Shown here: positions 17,622 through 27,008 of the stretch, piece by piece | Layout: every line of letters starts with the position of its first letter | Numbering within the stretch: the stretch's first letter is position 1 | Assembly: GCF_900239495.1 (NCBI RefSeq) | Contig: NZ_OENE01000004.1 | Coordinates: 251,218 to 315,217, forward strand | DNA from: Tenacibaculum finnmarkense genomovar ulcerans | Lineage (GTDB): Bacteria > Bacteroidota > Bacteroidia > Flavobacteriales > Flavobacteriaceae | Length of the DNA: 64,000 bases | Reading direction: 5' to 3' | The notes under the pieces: generated by a model | What the model saw: only the letters and a program-made list of their open reading frames with translations | Databases searched by the model: none | What the model was told of the DNA's origin: nothing | Program-made: the position numbers and the translations under genes

Positions 17622-18212
17622 TTATTTAGTTACTGCTTTCTTCTTTCTTTTGTATAAAAATAAATTCCATTTTTCTTCAGCAACACCGTGTTTGTCCATT
17701 TCGGCTCTTGCCATAGTAAAAAATAAATCAGACATTCTGTTTACGTAGCTCATAATATAATCGTGTACACATTCAGGATCTTCTTGCATTAAGGTCACTA
17801 ATTGTCTTTCGCCTCTTCTCATTTGTGTTCTACAAACGTGGCAAAGTGCCGATATTTCATTTCCTCCGGGCAATAAAAAATAATCAGAAGGAGAACTGAT
17901 ATTGTCTTCCATTTCATCCATCCAAACTTCACAGAAATCTGCGCCATCTTTAGGTTCAGGATTTGGATTAACTTTTTTAGAATCTGACGGACGTGCCAAA
18001 TGCGACATCATATTCATCATATCTTTTTGAATACGGTGTAAATTTGGTTGCCATTCGTGGTCGTTTCCTAGTTTAGAACGCATCAATCCTATGGTCGAAT
18101 TTACTTCGTCTAAAGTACCAATACATTCAATTCTTGCCGAGTTTTTAAACTCTCTTTTTCCTCCAAAAACGCCAGTTGTACCTTTGTCTCCTTTTCTTGT
18201 GTAAATTTTCAT
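17622..18212 (-). CDS. pduO: ATP:cob(I)alamin adenosyltransferase, PduO type
   Basis: 196 residues. It transfers the adenosyl group from ATP to the reduced cobalt of corrinoids to give adenosylcobalamin. The N-terminal ATP loop is YTRKGDKGTTGVFGGKR, followed by IECIGTLDEVNSTIGLMRS; the C-terminal signature is CRTQMRRGERQLVTL with DYIMSYVNRMSDLFFTMAR. It starts inside the last codons of cobB (four-base overlap), so the two are co-translated. Confidence in the family is high. Confidence 0.94.
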   Translation of the reverse strand: MKIYTRKGDKGTTGVFGGKREFKNSARIECIGTLDEVNSTIGLMRSKLGNDHEWQPNLHRIQKDMMNMMSHLARPSDSKKVNPNPEPKDGADFCEVWMDEMEDNISSPSDYFLLPGGNEISALCHVCRTQMRRGERQLVTLMQEDPECVHDYIMSYVNRMSDLFFTMARAEMDKHGVAEEKWNLFLYKRKKKAVTK

Positions 18213-19525
18213 ATAGTAGTATTTATTTCGTTAATCAATTGTAAAAGCAGTTCTGATGTACCAAAAAAATGATGTACATAAGAAGCCATTACTTTATTTT
18301 TTTTGTAAATTTTAGTAGTAGTATTTCCATCTCTAGCATTTGTAATTGTTGCGTTGATAGGTGTTTCATTATCATTTATTAAGCTCGAATAATGAAATTC
18401 GTGTCCTTTAAAAATATGCTCATTAATTTTAGAAGTTCGATACCCTAAATGTAGTTTTTTATCAGCAATTGTAGCTTCAAAATCAAAAATACCCACCATT
18501 TTAAAAGCGGTCTTATTTTCTGATATAATTGTTTTTCCTAAATACATCATTCCGCCACATTCGGCATAAACTTGCCCGTTATTTTCTGCGAATTTTTTAA
18601 TACTAGCAAGCATTGTTGTGTTACTCGATAATTCTTTTAAATACGATTCAGGATACCCTCCAGCAAAATATATAAAATCACAATCAGGAATTTCAGCATC
18701 TTTTATAGGACTGAAAAATTCCACAGTTCCTAATCTTTCCATTGCTGAAATACTTTGAGGATACATAAAATTAAAAGCTTCATCTTTAGCGACTGCAAAT
18801 TTTATTTTTTTAGGCTGAATTATTTTTTCTGATGAAATACTTACTGGTTTAATTTCTTTGGATGCTTCTAAAATAGCTTTCCAATCGATTGTTTTTTCTA
18901 GCTCATCAGCAATTTGATTGATAACTGTATCAAATTTTTCAATTTCTTGAATATTTAAACCTAAATGTCTCGAAGGAATTTCAATATTTTTTAAGTTCGA
19001 TAAATAACCAAAACACTGTACGCCAATATCATCACAGGCTTCTTTTAACATTTTATAATGTCTTTCAGATCCAACACGATTAAAAACAACACCCATTATT
19101 TTTACTTCTTTATCAAAATTTACAAAACCCTGAATAAGTGGCGCAACAGAATACGCAACAGCTTTGGCATCAATCACCATTAAAACGGGTGTTTTTAGCT
19201 TTTTAGCCATTTCGGCGGTACTTCCTTTGTCTTTTTTTGCTCCATCAAATAGACCCATAACACCTTCGATGCAATTAATTTGCGCATCTTTTCCATAAAA
19301 ATGCAAACTATTATGTATCTGATTTTGTGTCATCATAAATAAATCGAGATTCACACCAACGTTGTTACAAGCCAATTGATGAAATTTCGGGTCGATATAA
19401 TCTGGACCAACTTTAAAAGGTTGAACAGCGTATTTTTTTCGTTTGAATAAACGTAATAATCCTAAGGTAAGTGTTGTTTTACCTGCGTTACTACTCGGGG
19501 CTGATATGATGAGTTGTTTGGTCAA
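18209..19525 (-). CDS. cobB: Cobyrinate a,c-diamide synthase
   Basis: 438 residues. It amidates carboxylates a and c of the corrin with glutamine and ATP. The N-terminal dethiobiotin-synthetase-like domain has SAPSSNAGKTTLTLGLLR and QPFKVGPDYIDPKFH; the C-terminal class I glutaminase domain has the nucleophile in VYAECGGMMYLG and the His in YVHHFFGTS. The start codon is TTG at 19525 (TTG ACC AAA CAA), because no ATG lies between it and the Walker A motif. It overlaps the adenosyltransferase gene by four bases. Confidence 0.94.
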   Translation of the reverse strand: MTKQLIISAPSSNAGKTTLTLGLLRLFKRKKYAVQPFKVGPDYIDPKFHQLACNNVGVNLDLFMMTQNQIHNSLHFYGKDAQINCIEGVMGLFDGAKKDKGSTAEMAKKLKTPVLMVIDAKAVAYSVAPLIQGFVNFDKEVKIMGVVFNRVGSERHYKMLKEACDDIGVQCFGYLSNLKNIEIPSRHLGLNIQEIEKFDTVINQIADELEKTIDWKAILEASKEIKPVSISSEKIIQPKKIKFAVAKDEAFNFMYPQSISAMERLGTVEFFSPIKDAEIPDCDFIYFAGGYPESYLKELSSNTTMLASIKKFAENNGQVYAECGGMMYLGKTIISENKTAFKMVGIFDFEATIADKKLHLGYRTSKINEHIFKGHEFHYSSLINDNETPINATITNARDGNTTTKIYKKNKVMASYVHHFFGTSELLLQLINEINTTI

Positions 19526-19535
19526 AAAATAAAAT

Positions 19536-21233
19536 TTATAGGTTTTCAGTAATTAAAATTTCATAATTGGCATGAATGCTGTTTGCAAGTTCTTTTGCTT
19601 CACCAATTTTTACGATTCCTTTTTCGGCATCAATAATTTGTGTTTTATCAATTCCTTTGCAATACGTTTGAAAAGATAATACGGTATCTTCTAAATTATT
19701 TTCTGCGTTTAATTTACCATCAGTAATAATATGAAGATTGTGATTAAAATCGATAGTAGCACAATTTCTTTTTATCAATTTAAAACCTGCACTTAAATTT
19801 GTTTTTCCGCCTGTTTTAAGATTTTTTAACGCTATTTCAACATCAGCTAAAACAGCAGTTTGATTTAAAATTAATTGCGCATCTCCATCAAATAATGAAA
19901 TAATAGAAAATTGTGTGTTTTGATTTTTAGAATTTTCGGCTATTTTATGTACACTTCCTTTTGCATACGCAATAATCTGATTTTTTAACATAGAACCGCT
20001 AGAATCTATTAAAAAAATATGATGCTGTTTTAAAAGTGTACTTTTTCGTTTGGTTTTTAAGTCAAATTTATCGGTTGCTAAATATTGCCCGACTGTTTTT
20101 TTTGTATCAGTAATTATAGTATTTCCTGCTGAATTTTTAATTGAATTAACACCGTTTTTTAGCGTGTTTTTAGTACTGTTTTTTTGCTGCTGAAATTTAT
20201 TATTTGGAATTAAAAATGAAATTGTTTCTTCTTCTGATATACCTTTTGATGTGTCTTTTGATGCGTTTGTTTCAGAAGGATTTTCAAGAGGTTTTTCATT
20301 TTGATTTTCTGGAGATTTATTTTCTGGAGCGTTATTTTCAGGAGGTTGATTCTGCTGATTTTGATTCGGATTTAAACTTCGATGATTTAAAACAAAATCG
20401 GCAATAGTATCTACGTCTTTTTTTGTGATTTCAGTAGCATTTTTATAAGCCGAAAAAGCTCTTGCTGTTTTTACTAATAAAATATCGGCACGAAGTCCTT
20501 CTACTTGATGTAAAACGGCTAATTCGCTACAATATTCAATAATTTCATCAGTTATTTTTATCGATAATAATACCTCTTTTGCCTTAATTATTTGTTTGGA
20601 AATAACAGCATCTTTACTTTTATAAGCATCGATAAAAGGGATAGGCGCATCATCAAACAAAAAACGTTGCTTTATTATTTTTTGACGGATTTTTACATCC
20701 GTAGGAGTTGTAACATTTACACTTAAACCAAAACGATCTTTTAGTTGCGGTCTTAAATTTCCTTCTTCAGGATTCATAGAACCGACTAAGCAAAAACGAC
20801 TTTTAAAATAACGAGAAATTCCTTCTCTTTCTAAATAATAATTTCCAGAAGCGGCGGCATCTAATAAAATATCAGTAAGATAATCTTGTAATAAATTAAC
20901 TTCATCAACATATAAAATACCTTGATGTGCTTGTGCCATTAATCCGAGGTTAACAACTTCTTTTTTAGCATTTATCAACTGCTCTAAATCGATACTTCCA
21001 AGAAGTCTATCTTCAGAAACACCAATGGGTAAATTAACAAAAGGGTATTTTTGTTGATTGCCCATTAGGCTGGTTAACGATCGTATTAAAGTGGTTTTTC
21101 CTGTTCCTTTATCGCCAATAGCTAATACGCCGCCAATAAGCGGATCGACTAAATTTAAAATTAAAGCTAACTTAAAATTATCTTGCCCAACGATTGCCGA
21201 AAAAGGGAAATACTGCTGTTTTTTATGTTCCAT
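19536..21233 (-). CDS. Fused ChlI/ChlD-like AAA+ and VWA chelatase subunit
   Basis: About 565 residues from the ATG at 21233 (MEHKKQQYFPF), which overlaps the upstream stop by one base; an in-frame ATG at 21251 is less likely. Residues 15-290 are a magnesium-chelatase-type AAA+ domain: Walker A AIGDKGTGKTTLIRSL, Walker B ILYVDEVNLL, GSMNPEEGNLRPQLKDRFGL as the sensor region. A low-complexity Pro/Asn/Glu linker follows (PPENNAPENKSPENQNE), then a VWA domain whose MIDAS motif is IDSSGSM. It joins the roles of CobS and CobT in a single chain and is the likely motor for CobN. Confidence 0.9.
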   Translation of the reverse strand: MEHKKQQYFPFSAIVGQDNFKLALILNLVDPLIGGVLAIGDKGTGKTTLIRSLTSLMGNQQKYPFVNLPIGVSEDRLLGSIDLEQLINAKKEVVNLGLMAQAHQGILYVDEVNLLQDYLTDILLDAAASGNYYLEREGISRYFKSRFCLVGSMNPEEGNLRPQLKDRFGLSVNVTTPTDVKIRQKIIKQRFLFDDAPIPFIDAYKSKDAVISKQIIKAKEVLLSIKITDEIIEYCSELAVLHQVEGLRADILLVKTARAFSAYKNATEITKKDVDTIADFVLNHRSLNPNQNQQNQPPENNAPENKSPENQNEKPLENPSETNASKDTSKGISEEETISFLIPNNKFQQQKNSTKNTLKNGVNSIKNSAGNTIITDTKKTVGQYLATDKFDLKTKRKSTLLKQHHIFLIDSSGSMLKNQIIAYAKGSVHKIAENSKNQNTQFSIISLFDGDAQLILNQTAVLADVEIALKNLKTGGKTNLSAGFKLIKRNCATIDFNHNLHIITDGKLNAENNLEDTVLSFQTYCKGIDKTQIIDAEKGIVKIGEAKELANSIHANYEILITENL

Positions 21234-21949
21234 TATAATGCCGAAATACAATTATACAACCACACAAATCCAATAATTGCCGATGCAACTCCCGCAACTC
21301 CGTTCATCCATTTAAAAATAGCTAGGTTTCGCTCTAAAAAACGGCTCATAACATAAATTAAAACATAACTATAAACACCCATTGCTACAATAATCCCTAA
21401 AGATTCTACGGCAAGAATAAGAAGTGCTTCACCTACGCTTGAACTACTTAAAACTAAGGCGGAAGTTAGCGCTCCACCTGTACCTGCTAAACCGTGTAAC
21501 ATTCCAATCCAAAATGATTTATTCATCGGATTTACGGCAATTTCTTCGCCTTTAGTTCCGTGTAAATGTATCGGATTAGAAAGGTCGTGTTCGTGTGCTT
21601 CAATTTTTTTATGGTCATTTACCATTTCATTAATTTGATGATTTCTTTTGATAGCTACAATTCCTAGCCAAATCATAATAGGACCAACGGCAAGTTCGGC
21701 ATAAAAAGAAAGATCATTGATAAATAAAGTTGCCATACTTTTAAAAAGCAGTGCTACACCTCCAAAAAGCAGTAAAGTAACCGAATGCCCAAACGCCCAT
21801 TGCGATGCTTTAAAAACAGTTTTAAAACTCACTTTTTGTTTATTGATAGCGTTTTCAGTAGCTAAAACTGAAACTGCAGTTACGTGGTCGGGTTCAAAAG
21901 AATGTAAAATCCCTGCCATTAAAGGTCTAACTAAAGATACTATTGTCAT
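21233..21949 (-). CDS. NicO/UreH-like nickel-cobalt permease
   Basis: 238 residues with about six membrane helices. The N-terminal helix carries HSFEPDHVTAV, the HxxxxDH-type metal motif of nickel and cobalt permeases. A cytoplasmic loop rich in charged and His residues (KKIEAHEHDLSNPIHLHG) separates the two halves, and the second half has GMLHGLAGTGGALTSA. Within a B12 operon between cbiD and the chelatase motor it is best read as a cobalt permease of the inner membrane. It overlaps cbiD by 23 bases and the chelatase gene by one. Nickel cannot be excluded. Confidence 0.82.
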   Translation of the reverse strand: MTIVSLVRPLMAGILHSFEPDHVTAVSVLATENAINKQKVSFKTVFKASQWAFGHSVTLLLFGGVALLFKSMATLFINDLSFYAELAVGPIMIWLGIVAIKRNHQINEMVNDHKKIEAHEHDLSNPIHLHGTKGEEIAVNPMNKSFWIGMLHGLAGTGGALTSALVLSSSSVGEALLILAVESLGIIVAMGVYSYVLIYVMSRFLERNLAIFKWMNGVAGVASAIIGFVWLYNCISAL

Positions 21950-23042
21950 TTTTTAATGTGTTTTTAATGTATTTAATAAGTGTTCCGTCTTTATGAATTA
22001 GGTAAATATTTAAGTCTACCTTTTTAATTTTTGTATGTGTATGTTTGTAACAATGCGCTAATAATAATTGAAAAAATGGCGAATTTTGTTCAAATTCAAA
22101 CAGTTCAATTAAGCGACCAGCCATGTTTAATTCTTTGATTTTATCAGCATCATAAAAACCAACTTGTTGTGCTAATTCAACAACAAAATCTTTGTTCCAA
22201 CTCGATACACAACTATGTGTATCTGTAATTCCGCCAGCTAATTTTACTGCTTTTCCAAGCATAATTCCAATGCTTACTTTTTTTATAGCACATTGATTTA
22301 CTTTGGCGAGTGTTTCACCAATCCAATTTCCATAATGAATAAAAGCATATTCAGGTAAATGGCTAAATTTATCTGATAAAAACTTTTCACTTCTTGCGCC
22401 AGAATTGATAACTAATTCGGTAATATTATTTGCAATTGCAACATCAATTCCTTGTTCAATACTTGCAATATAGGAGGATGATGAATACGGTTTTACAATT
22501 CCTGTTGTTCCTAAAATAGATAATCCATTCATAATTCCTACACGTTCATTAAGCGTTCGTTTTGCTAATTTTTTTCCGTCGGTAACATAAACAGTAACCG
22601 ATACACCGCATTCTAAATCGTAATCATGTAATAATTTTTGAATTGCACTGCTTATCATTTTTCTTGGAACAGGATTTATAGCAGGTTCGCCAATTGCTAA
22701 TTCTAAACCTTTAAGCGTAACTGTTCCAACGCCATCACCTGCAAAAAACTGAATGCCTTTTTGCTTAGTTAATTTTAAAATACACCCTATTTCAGCACCA
22801 TTTGTAACATCAGGATCATCGCCTGCATCTTTAATAACCGAACATTTAGCGGTGTCTTGAGTAAATTCACAATGATGAATTGGAATCTCGATTATTTTAT
22901 CAATAGGTAAATGAACTTTTACGGTAGCGTTTTTTTTCTGATCAATAATAGCCATCAATCCTGATTTTGCCGAAGCAGTAGCACAAGTTCCTGTTGTAAA
23001 TCCATCCCGTAAAGGACCTTTTGGAATTTTTCTTAAACTCAT
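21927..23042 (-). CDS. cbiD: Cobalt-precorrin-5B C1-methyltransferase
   Basis: 371 residues. CbiD methylates C1 of the macrocycle in the oxygen-independent pathway; the aerobic route uses the unrelated CobF instead. The N-terminus RDGFTTGTCATASAKSGL and the blocks DAGDDPDVTNGAEIG, GDGVGTVTLKGLELAIGEPAINPVPR (in part PAINPVPR) and GTTGIVKPYSS are family features. It overlaps cobK by four bases and the permease by 23, so it belongs to one operon with both. Confidence 0.95.
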   Translation of the reverse strand: MSLRKIPKGPLRDGFTTGTCATASAKSGLMAIIDQKKNATVKVHLPIDKIIEIPIHHCEFTQDTAKCSVIKDAGDDPDVTNGAEIGCILKLTKQKGIQFFAGDGVGTVTLKGLELAIGEPAINPVPRKMISSAIQKLLHDYDLECGVSVTVYVTDGKKLAKRTLNERVGIMNGLSILGTTGIVKPYSSSSYIASIEQGIDVAIANNITELVINSGARSEKFLSDKFSHLPEYAFIHYGNWIGETLAKVNQCAIKKVSIGIMLGKAVKLAGGITDTHSCVSSWNKDFVVELAQQVGFYDADKIKELNMAGRLIELFEFEQNSPFFQLLLAHCYKHTHTKIKKVDLNIYLIHKDGTLIKYIKNTLKNDNSIFS

Positions 23043-23809
23043 ATATTTGAGTCTTTTAGAGTTGATGAAGTAGATAATTCGCTAATTAGCTCATTTTCAT
23101 TAAAAACCATTTTAAAATACTTCGGAATTTTGGGTTGTTTGATGATTATTATTTGTGTGTCAGTTTTTAAAGCTGCTTCAATTTTAGTGTTTAAAAACCC
23201 GCTATTTCCTGTTTCTTTAGTTAAAATGATATCAATATTTTTTTGGTTGATAATCGAAATTTCTTTATCTAAATCCGAAGAAGGAAATTCTAAAATTAAT
23301 TGATTTTCAGGGAAATTACTTTCAGATGCAATCGCTAAAGATGCTGGTCTGTTTAATATTCTAAAATAAGTCGTGTTTTTTAGCCACCAAGGTTTTAATA
23401 TTTTAATAGATTGCACACCTGTTAAGGCTAATACTGTTTTTTCTGATGATAATAAATTTAAAGCATCGGTATAATTATTTACATAAAATACGGATTGATT
23501 TATGGTTTTAGAAAGTAGTTCTCGCCCAAATCGTATTACAGGAATTTGTAAATTTTCGGCAACTTTTGCAATAGTTTTGTGTAAAATTTCAGCAAAAGGG
23601 TGTGAGGCATTTATAATGATGCTAATATTATTTTCGATTAGATAATTTTCTAAATCATTTTCAGTTAACGCACCGTATCTGTAACTGGCAATTTCTGTTT
23701 CATCAAAAGAGATATTTGTTTTTGTTGAATACACAAAAGGCATCAGTTTTTCTTGAAGCAAGGTTGCTACTTTTTTACCTTCTGTTGTTCCTCCAAATAC
23801 AAGTATCAT
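23039..23809 (-). CDS. cobK: Precorrin-6A reductase
   Basis: 256 residues. CobK/CbiJ reduces the macrocycle with NADPH after ring contraction. The N-terminal ILVFGGTTEGKKVA is the family signature, with NASHPFAE and PVIRFGRE in the middle, TYFRILNRP further on, and ILTKETGNSGFLNTKIEAA near the C-terminus. It overlaps cbiD by four bases. The 157-base gap to the upstream cbiG-cbiF gene is filled with repeats. Confidence 0.93.
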   Translation of the reverse strand: MILVFGGTTEGKKVATLLQEKLMPFVYSTKTNISFDETEIASYRYGALTENDLENYLIENNISIIINASHPFAEILHKTIAKVAENLQIPVIRFGRELLSKTINQSVFYVNNYTDALNLLSSEKTVLALTGVQSIKILKPWWLKNTTYFRILNRPASLAIASESNFPENQLILEFPSSDLDKEISIINQKNIDIILTKETGNSGFLNTKIEAALKTDTQIIIIKQPKIPKYFKMVFNENELISELSTSSTLKDSNI

Positions 23810-23828
23810 TTTTCTTATTTATTTTTAT

Positions 23829-23914
23829 AGCCTGTTTAAATTCTATTCAATAATAATTTTATTGACAAATTCAATTTCCTATTTTTATTTTTTTACATGA
23901 AATTTAAATAGGCT
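23829..23914. repeat. Outer dispersed element, uninterrupted copy
   Basis: Terminal inverted repeats AGCCTGTTTAAATT (23829-23842) and AATTTAAATAGGCT (23901-23914). The interior, with TATTCAATAATAATTTT, TTGACAAATTCAATTTCC and TTTTTTACATGA, is the same as the flanks of the interrupted copy at 40639-40888, where the long hairpin sits at TTGACAAA. It lies between cobK and cbiG-cbiF inside the B12 operon. Confidence 0.85.
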
Positions 23915-23919
23915 TTTAA

Positions 23920-23952
23920 AGACCTCACAGGTTTTTAAAACCTGTGAGGTCT
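23920..23952. repeat. Perfect palindrome CCTCACAGG...CCTGTGAGG
   Basis: Perfect 16-base arms around a single T (AGACCTCACAGGTTTT / AAAACCTGTGAGGTCT), 15 bases after the cbiG-cbiF stop in its direction of transcription. In that direction the hairpin has no T-run after it, so it is more likely a dispersed palindrome or an mRNA-end stabiliser than a full terminator. I recall similar palindromes in other flavobacteria. Confidence 0.75.
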
Positions 23953-23966
23953 AAAACTAAATGGTA

Positions 23967-25808
23967 TTACTCAGTAACTACAAATTTTTTGTTAGTTCTA
24001 AAAATATGTTTCCATTCAGGATTGTATAATTGCGATCTGTTTTTACGAGCTCCAATAGCACTACCAACAACAATTAATACGGTTCTTGTTTTTTTACTCT
24101 TCTTTACAATTTCGGCAAGGTTTTCTAATTTCCCTTGATAAATTTCTTCATCTTTCCAAGTGATTCTGTATAGTACAGCTACAGGAGTATCGGCATCAAA
24201 ATGTTCTAATAATTGCGCTTGTACTTTTTTGGCAATTCCTGCACTTAAAAAGATACACATTGTTGAATTTGTTGCTGCAAATGCAGAAATACTTTCTTTC
24301 GAAGGCATTGGCGTTTTACCTTCGCCACGAGTTAAAACAATAGATTGTACAACTTCAGGAATAGTAAATTCTGATTTTAAAACTGCAGCAGCAGCACTAA
24401 ATGAAGAAATCCCTGGAACAATAAAGTAGTCCATGTTTAGTTCGTCAAAAATGGTCATTTGCTCTTGAATTGCACCATATAATGATGGATCACCACATTG
24501 TAAACGAACAATTGAATTCCCTTTTTTGTAATGTTCTTGCATTAAAGAAACTTGCTCTTCTAAAGTCATCATTGCAGAATTTCTAACTACAGCGCCTGCT
24601 TTACACCAATTGGTCATTTCTTCAGGAATTAAACTTCCTGCATATAAAACACAATCAGCTTCTTCTAAATATATTTTTCCTTTTACGGTGATTAATTCTT
24701 CATCACCAGGACCTGCACCAATAATTGCAACAGCAGTTTTACGAACAACTTTTGCATCTAAAGAAACAGAAAATGTAAATTTCTCACTATTTTCAATATG
24801 AATTTTTTGTTTTTCAACAAGTAATTCTTTATTTCCAGATAATAACATTGCACAAGATTCTGAAACTCCTGCAACGCCAATTTTAGATTGTACCATTTCA
24901 CTCGGATTTGGTATTGAAATGGTATTTATTTCATCCGAAGTAAAGGTGCTAAAAGGAATATTGTTTATTTCACTAAAATCTAAATAAGCTTGTTGATTTG
25001 CTTTTATATCAATAGAACCAAAGTTTTTAATTGCTGAAAAATGCAATCCTTCAGTAGCTAATTTAGTTTTGAATGTTTCTTGAAAAACAGTGAAATCTAA
25101 TTTTTTAGAACATCCTGAACCAACTGAAAGTACCTTTGGAATTAAAAATAAACTAGGGATTTTTACTTCGTAAATTTTGTAACTCACCGCAATAAATAAT
25201 TCAAATTGCGTGTAATCAATATCTTTTTCATCATAAAAAACAGTCACAAAACTAGGAACTGTTTTTTCTAAATGCTGTGTTCCTTTATCTTTAATATCTA
25301 AAAGTAAAGCGGTTGGTTTATTATTCACAAACAACGCCATTGTTTTAGTTATTGATAATGAACTTTCTGTTTGCCAGTCAAATTGATTTCCAAGCGTATC
25401 TAAAGCCCAAATTTCTTGTACATCGCTAGATGTTGATATTACAGGATTTGCTCCTAAAACAGCCGAAACTTTTAAAGCGAAATTATTAGCGCCTCCTTTG
25501 TGTCCGCTTAATACAGATTGTACATTTACTCCTAAATCATCCACAGAAATTACTGCAGGGTCGGTATTTTTATCTTGAATATATGGTGCAATTAATCGTA
25601 CACAAATACCTAATGCTGTTACAAAACAAATACCATCTAACTTTGAAAAATTATCGGTTAAATAATCTGAAATAGAGGCAATAGTTGATACATTTCCGTT
25701 CGTAGATTCTAAGGTAGTTATTACCAATGATTTTGAAAATTCTTTCTGAATGATAAGGGCTTTTTCTAATCCTTTTTCAGTAACTGCTATAATGGCTATT
25801 TTTTTCAT
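23967..25808 (-). CDS. cbiG-cbiF: Fusion of CbiG hydrolase and CbiF (CobM) C11-methyltransferase
   Basis: 613 residues. Residues 1 to about 345 are CbiG, which opens the delta-lactone of cobalt-precorrin-5A with loss of acetaldehyde: GICFVTALGICVRLIAPYI and VQSVLSGHKGGANNFA in the N-domain, LSVGSGCSKKLDF at the start of the C-domain. From about residue 360 the chain is a CbiF/CobM methyltransferase: AIIGAGPGDEELITVKG, CVLYAGSLIPEEM, VRLQCGDPSLYGAIQEQ and VPGISSFSAAAA. The two act next to each other in the oxygen-independent route. It stops one base before cobL. Confidence 0.93.
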   Translation of the reverse strand: MKKIAIIAVTEKGLEKALIIQKEFSKSLVITTLESTNGNVSTIASISDYLTDNFSKLDGICFVTALGICVRLIAPYIQDKNTDPAVISVDDLGVNVQSVLSGHKGGANNFALKVSAVLGANPVISTSSDVQEIWALDTLGNQFDWQTESSLSITKTMALFVNNKPTALLLDIKDKGTQHLEKTVPSFVTVFYDEKDIDYTQFELFIAVSYKIYEVKIPSLFLIPKVLSVGSGCSKKLDFTVFQETFKTKLATEGLHFSAIKNFGSIDIKANQQAYLDFSEINNIPFSTFTSDEINTISIPNPSEMVQSKIGVAGVSESCAMLLSGNKELLVEKQKIHIENSEKFTFSVSLDAKVVRKTAVAIIGAGPGDEELITVKGKIYLEEADCVLYAGSLIPEEMTNWCKAGAVVRNSAMMTLEEQVSLMQEHYKKGNSIVRLQCGDPSLYGAIQEQMTIFDELNMDYFIVPGISSFSAAAAVLKSEFTIPEVVQSIVLTRGEGKTPMPSKESISAFAATNSTMCIFLSAGIAKKVQAQLLEHFDADTPVAVLYRITWKDEEIYQGKLENLAEIVKKSKKTRTVLIVVGSAIGARKNRSQLYNPEWKHIFRTNKKFVVTE

Positions 25809-27008
25809 TTATATTTTTTCTGCTGAATGAATGCTAATTTTGTTATGCTCGTTTACTTGAATCACACTCGTATTTATAGTATAATTTAATGTAGTAAGCT
25901 CTTTTATAAATATATTGGTACTGTTTTGTTTTACGGCATTGGTTACTATCCTAGCTTTCGGATTTAATTGATGAATTAGATGAATTAATTCGTTTAATCT
26001 GCCACCGTGTCCGCCAATAAATACGACATCTGGAATTTGAAATTCTTGTAAGTTGAGGTTGAAAAAATCATCAATAATAATAGTAATACCAGGAGTAGAG
26101 AAGCGTTGGGTATTTTGCTGAATTATATTTTTGCATACAATTCGTTTTTCAAAAGCGATAATTTTTAAATGTGGATACTGTTGTTTTGCTTCAATAGCAA
26201 CCGAACCTGTGCAAGCTCCAATATCCCAAAAAACTGCTTTATTTTGTAATTGTAAAGCGTTTATCGTACTTAATCGGATAGGCATTTTGGTAATCATATT
26301 TGCCCGATTCGGTAAAGAAATAAAAGCATCATCAGCAATTCCAAAAGGTTTTTCTTTGGATGTTGTTTGTTTTAATAAAACACAATTTAAATGGTCATGT
26401 GATTTTTTTGTACAAGTTGCTAAATCAAGCGTTTCAATATGTTCATTGTTTCCGTCTAAAGCTTCGCCAACGGTTATGGTGTAATTATCAAAACCATATT
26501 TTAACAAACGTTTTGAAATTTCGCAAGGTGTTTTTTTAGCATCTGTTAATACGCCAATTAATTTATTTCTATTGATTAAAGCTTCATCTAAAGCAGACCA
26601 ATCTCTACCGTGAACAGAGACCGATTTTAAAGCATTATAATTTGTTTGCGTTTTATGACATAACAATTGAATGCTATTAAAATAAGGCGTTGCTTTTAAT
26701 TGTGCGTTTGGTAATAAGCGTTGTAACGTGTTTCCGAATCCATAGAAAAAAGGGTCTCCAGAGGCGAAAACTACAATTGTTGTATCAATTTTTTTATATT
26801 TATTGATAAGAAAATCCATTTTACCTGAAATTTCAATCCAAGTATGGTTTTTAGGTAAGTATGATTTTACCAATTGATAATGACGTTTTCCGCCAGAAAA
26901 AACAGTTGATTCTTGAATCAAATTCAAGACATCATCATTAAGTTTTGGCGTTGGATGATTGCTAATTCCAATCAAATAAAAATCGATATATTTTTGAATT
27001 TTAGTCAT
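25809..27008 (-). CDS. cobL: Precorrin-6Y C5,15-methyltransferase (decarboxylating)
   Basis: 399 residues, the CbiE-CbiT fusion form. The N-terminal CbiE-like domain (residues 10-205) opens with FYLIGISNHP and has FASGDPFFYGFGNTL and LKSVSVHGRDWSALDEAL. The C-terminal CbiT Rossmann methyltransferase has FWDIGACTGSVAIEA and VFIGGHGGRL. It methylates C5 and C15 and removes the ring C acetate carboxyl. It is packed without a gap between bluB and cbiG-cbiF. Confidence 0.94.
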   Translation of the reverse strand: MTKIQKYIDFYLIGISNHPTPKLNDDVLNLIQESTVFSGGKRHYQLVKSYLPKNHTWIEISGKMDFLINKYKKIDTTIVVFASGDPFFYGFGNTLQRLLPNAQLKATPYFNSIQLLCHKTQTNYNALKSVSVHGRDWSALDEALINRNKLIGVLTDAKKTPCEISKRLLKYGFDNYTITVGEALDGNNEHIETLDLATCTKKSHDHLNCVLLKQTTSKEKPFGIADDAFISLPNRANMITKMPIRLSTINALQLQNKAVFWDIGACTGSVAIEAKQQYPHLKIIAFEKRIVCKNIIQQNTQRFSTPGITIIIDDFFNLNLQEFQIPDVVFIGGHGGRLNELIHLIHQLNPKARIVTNAVKQNSTNIFIKELTTLNYTINTSVIQVNEHNKISIHSAEKI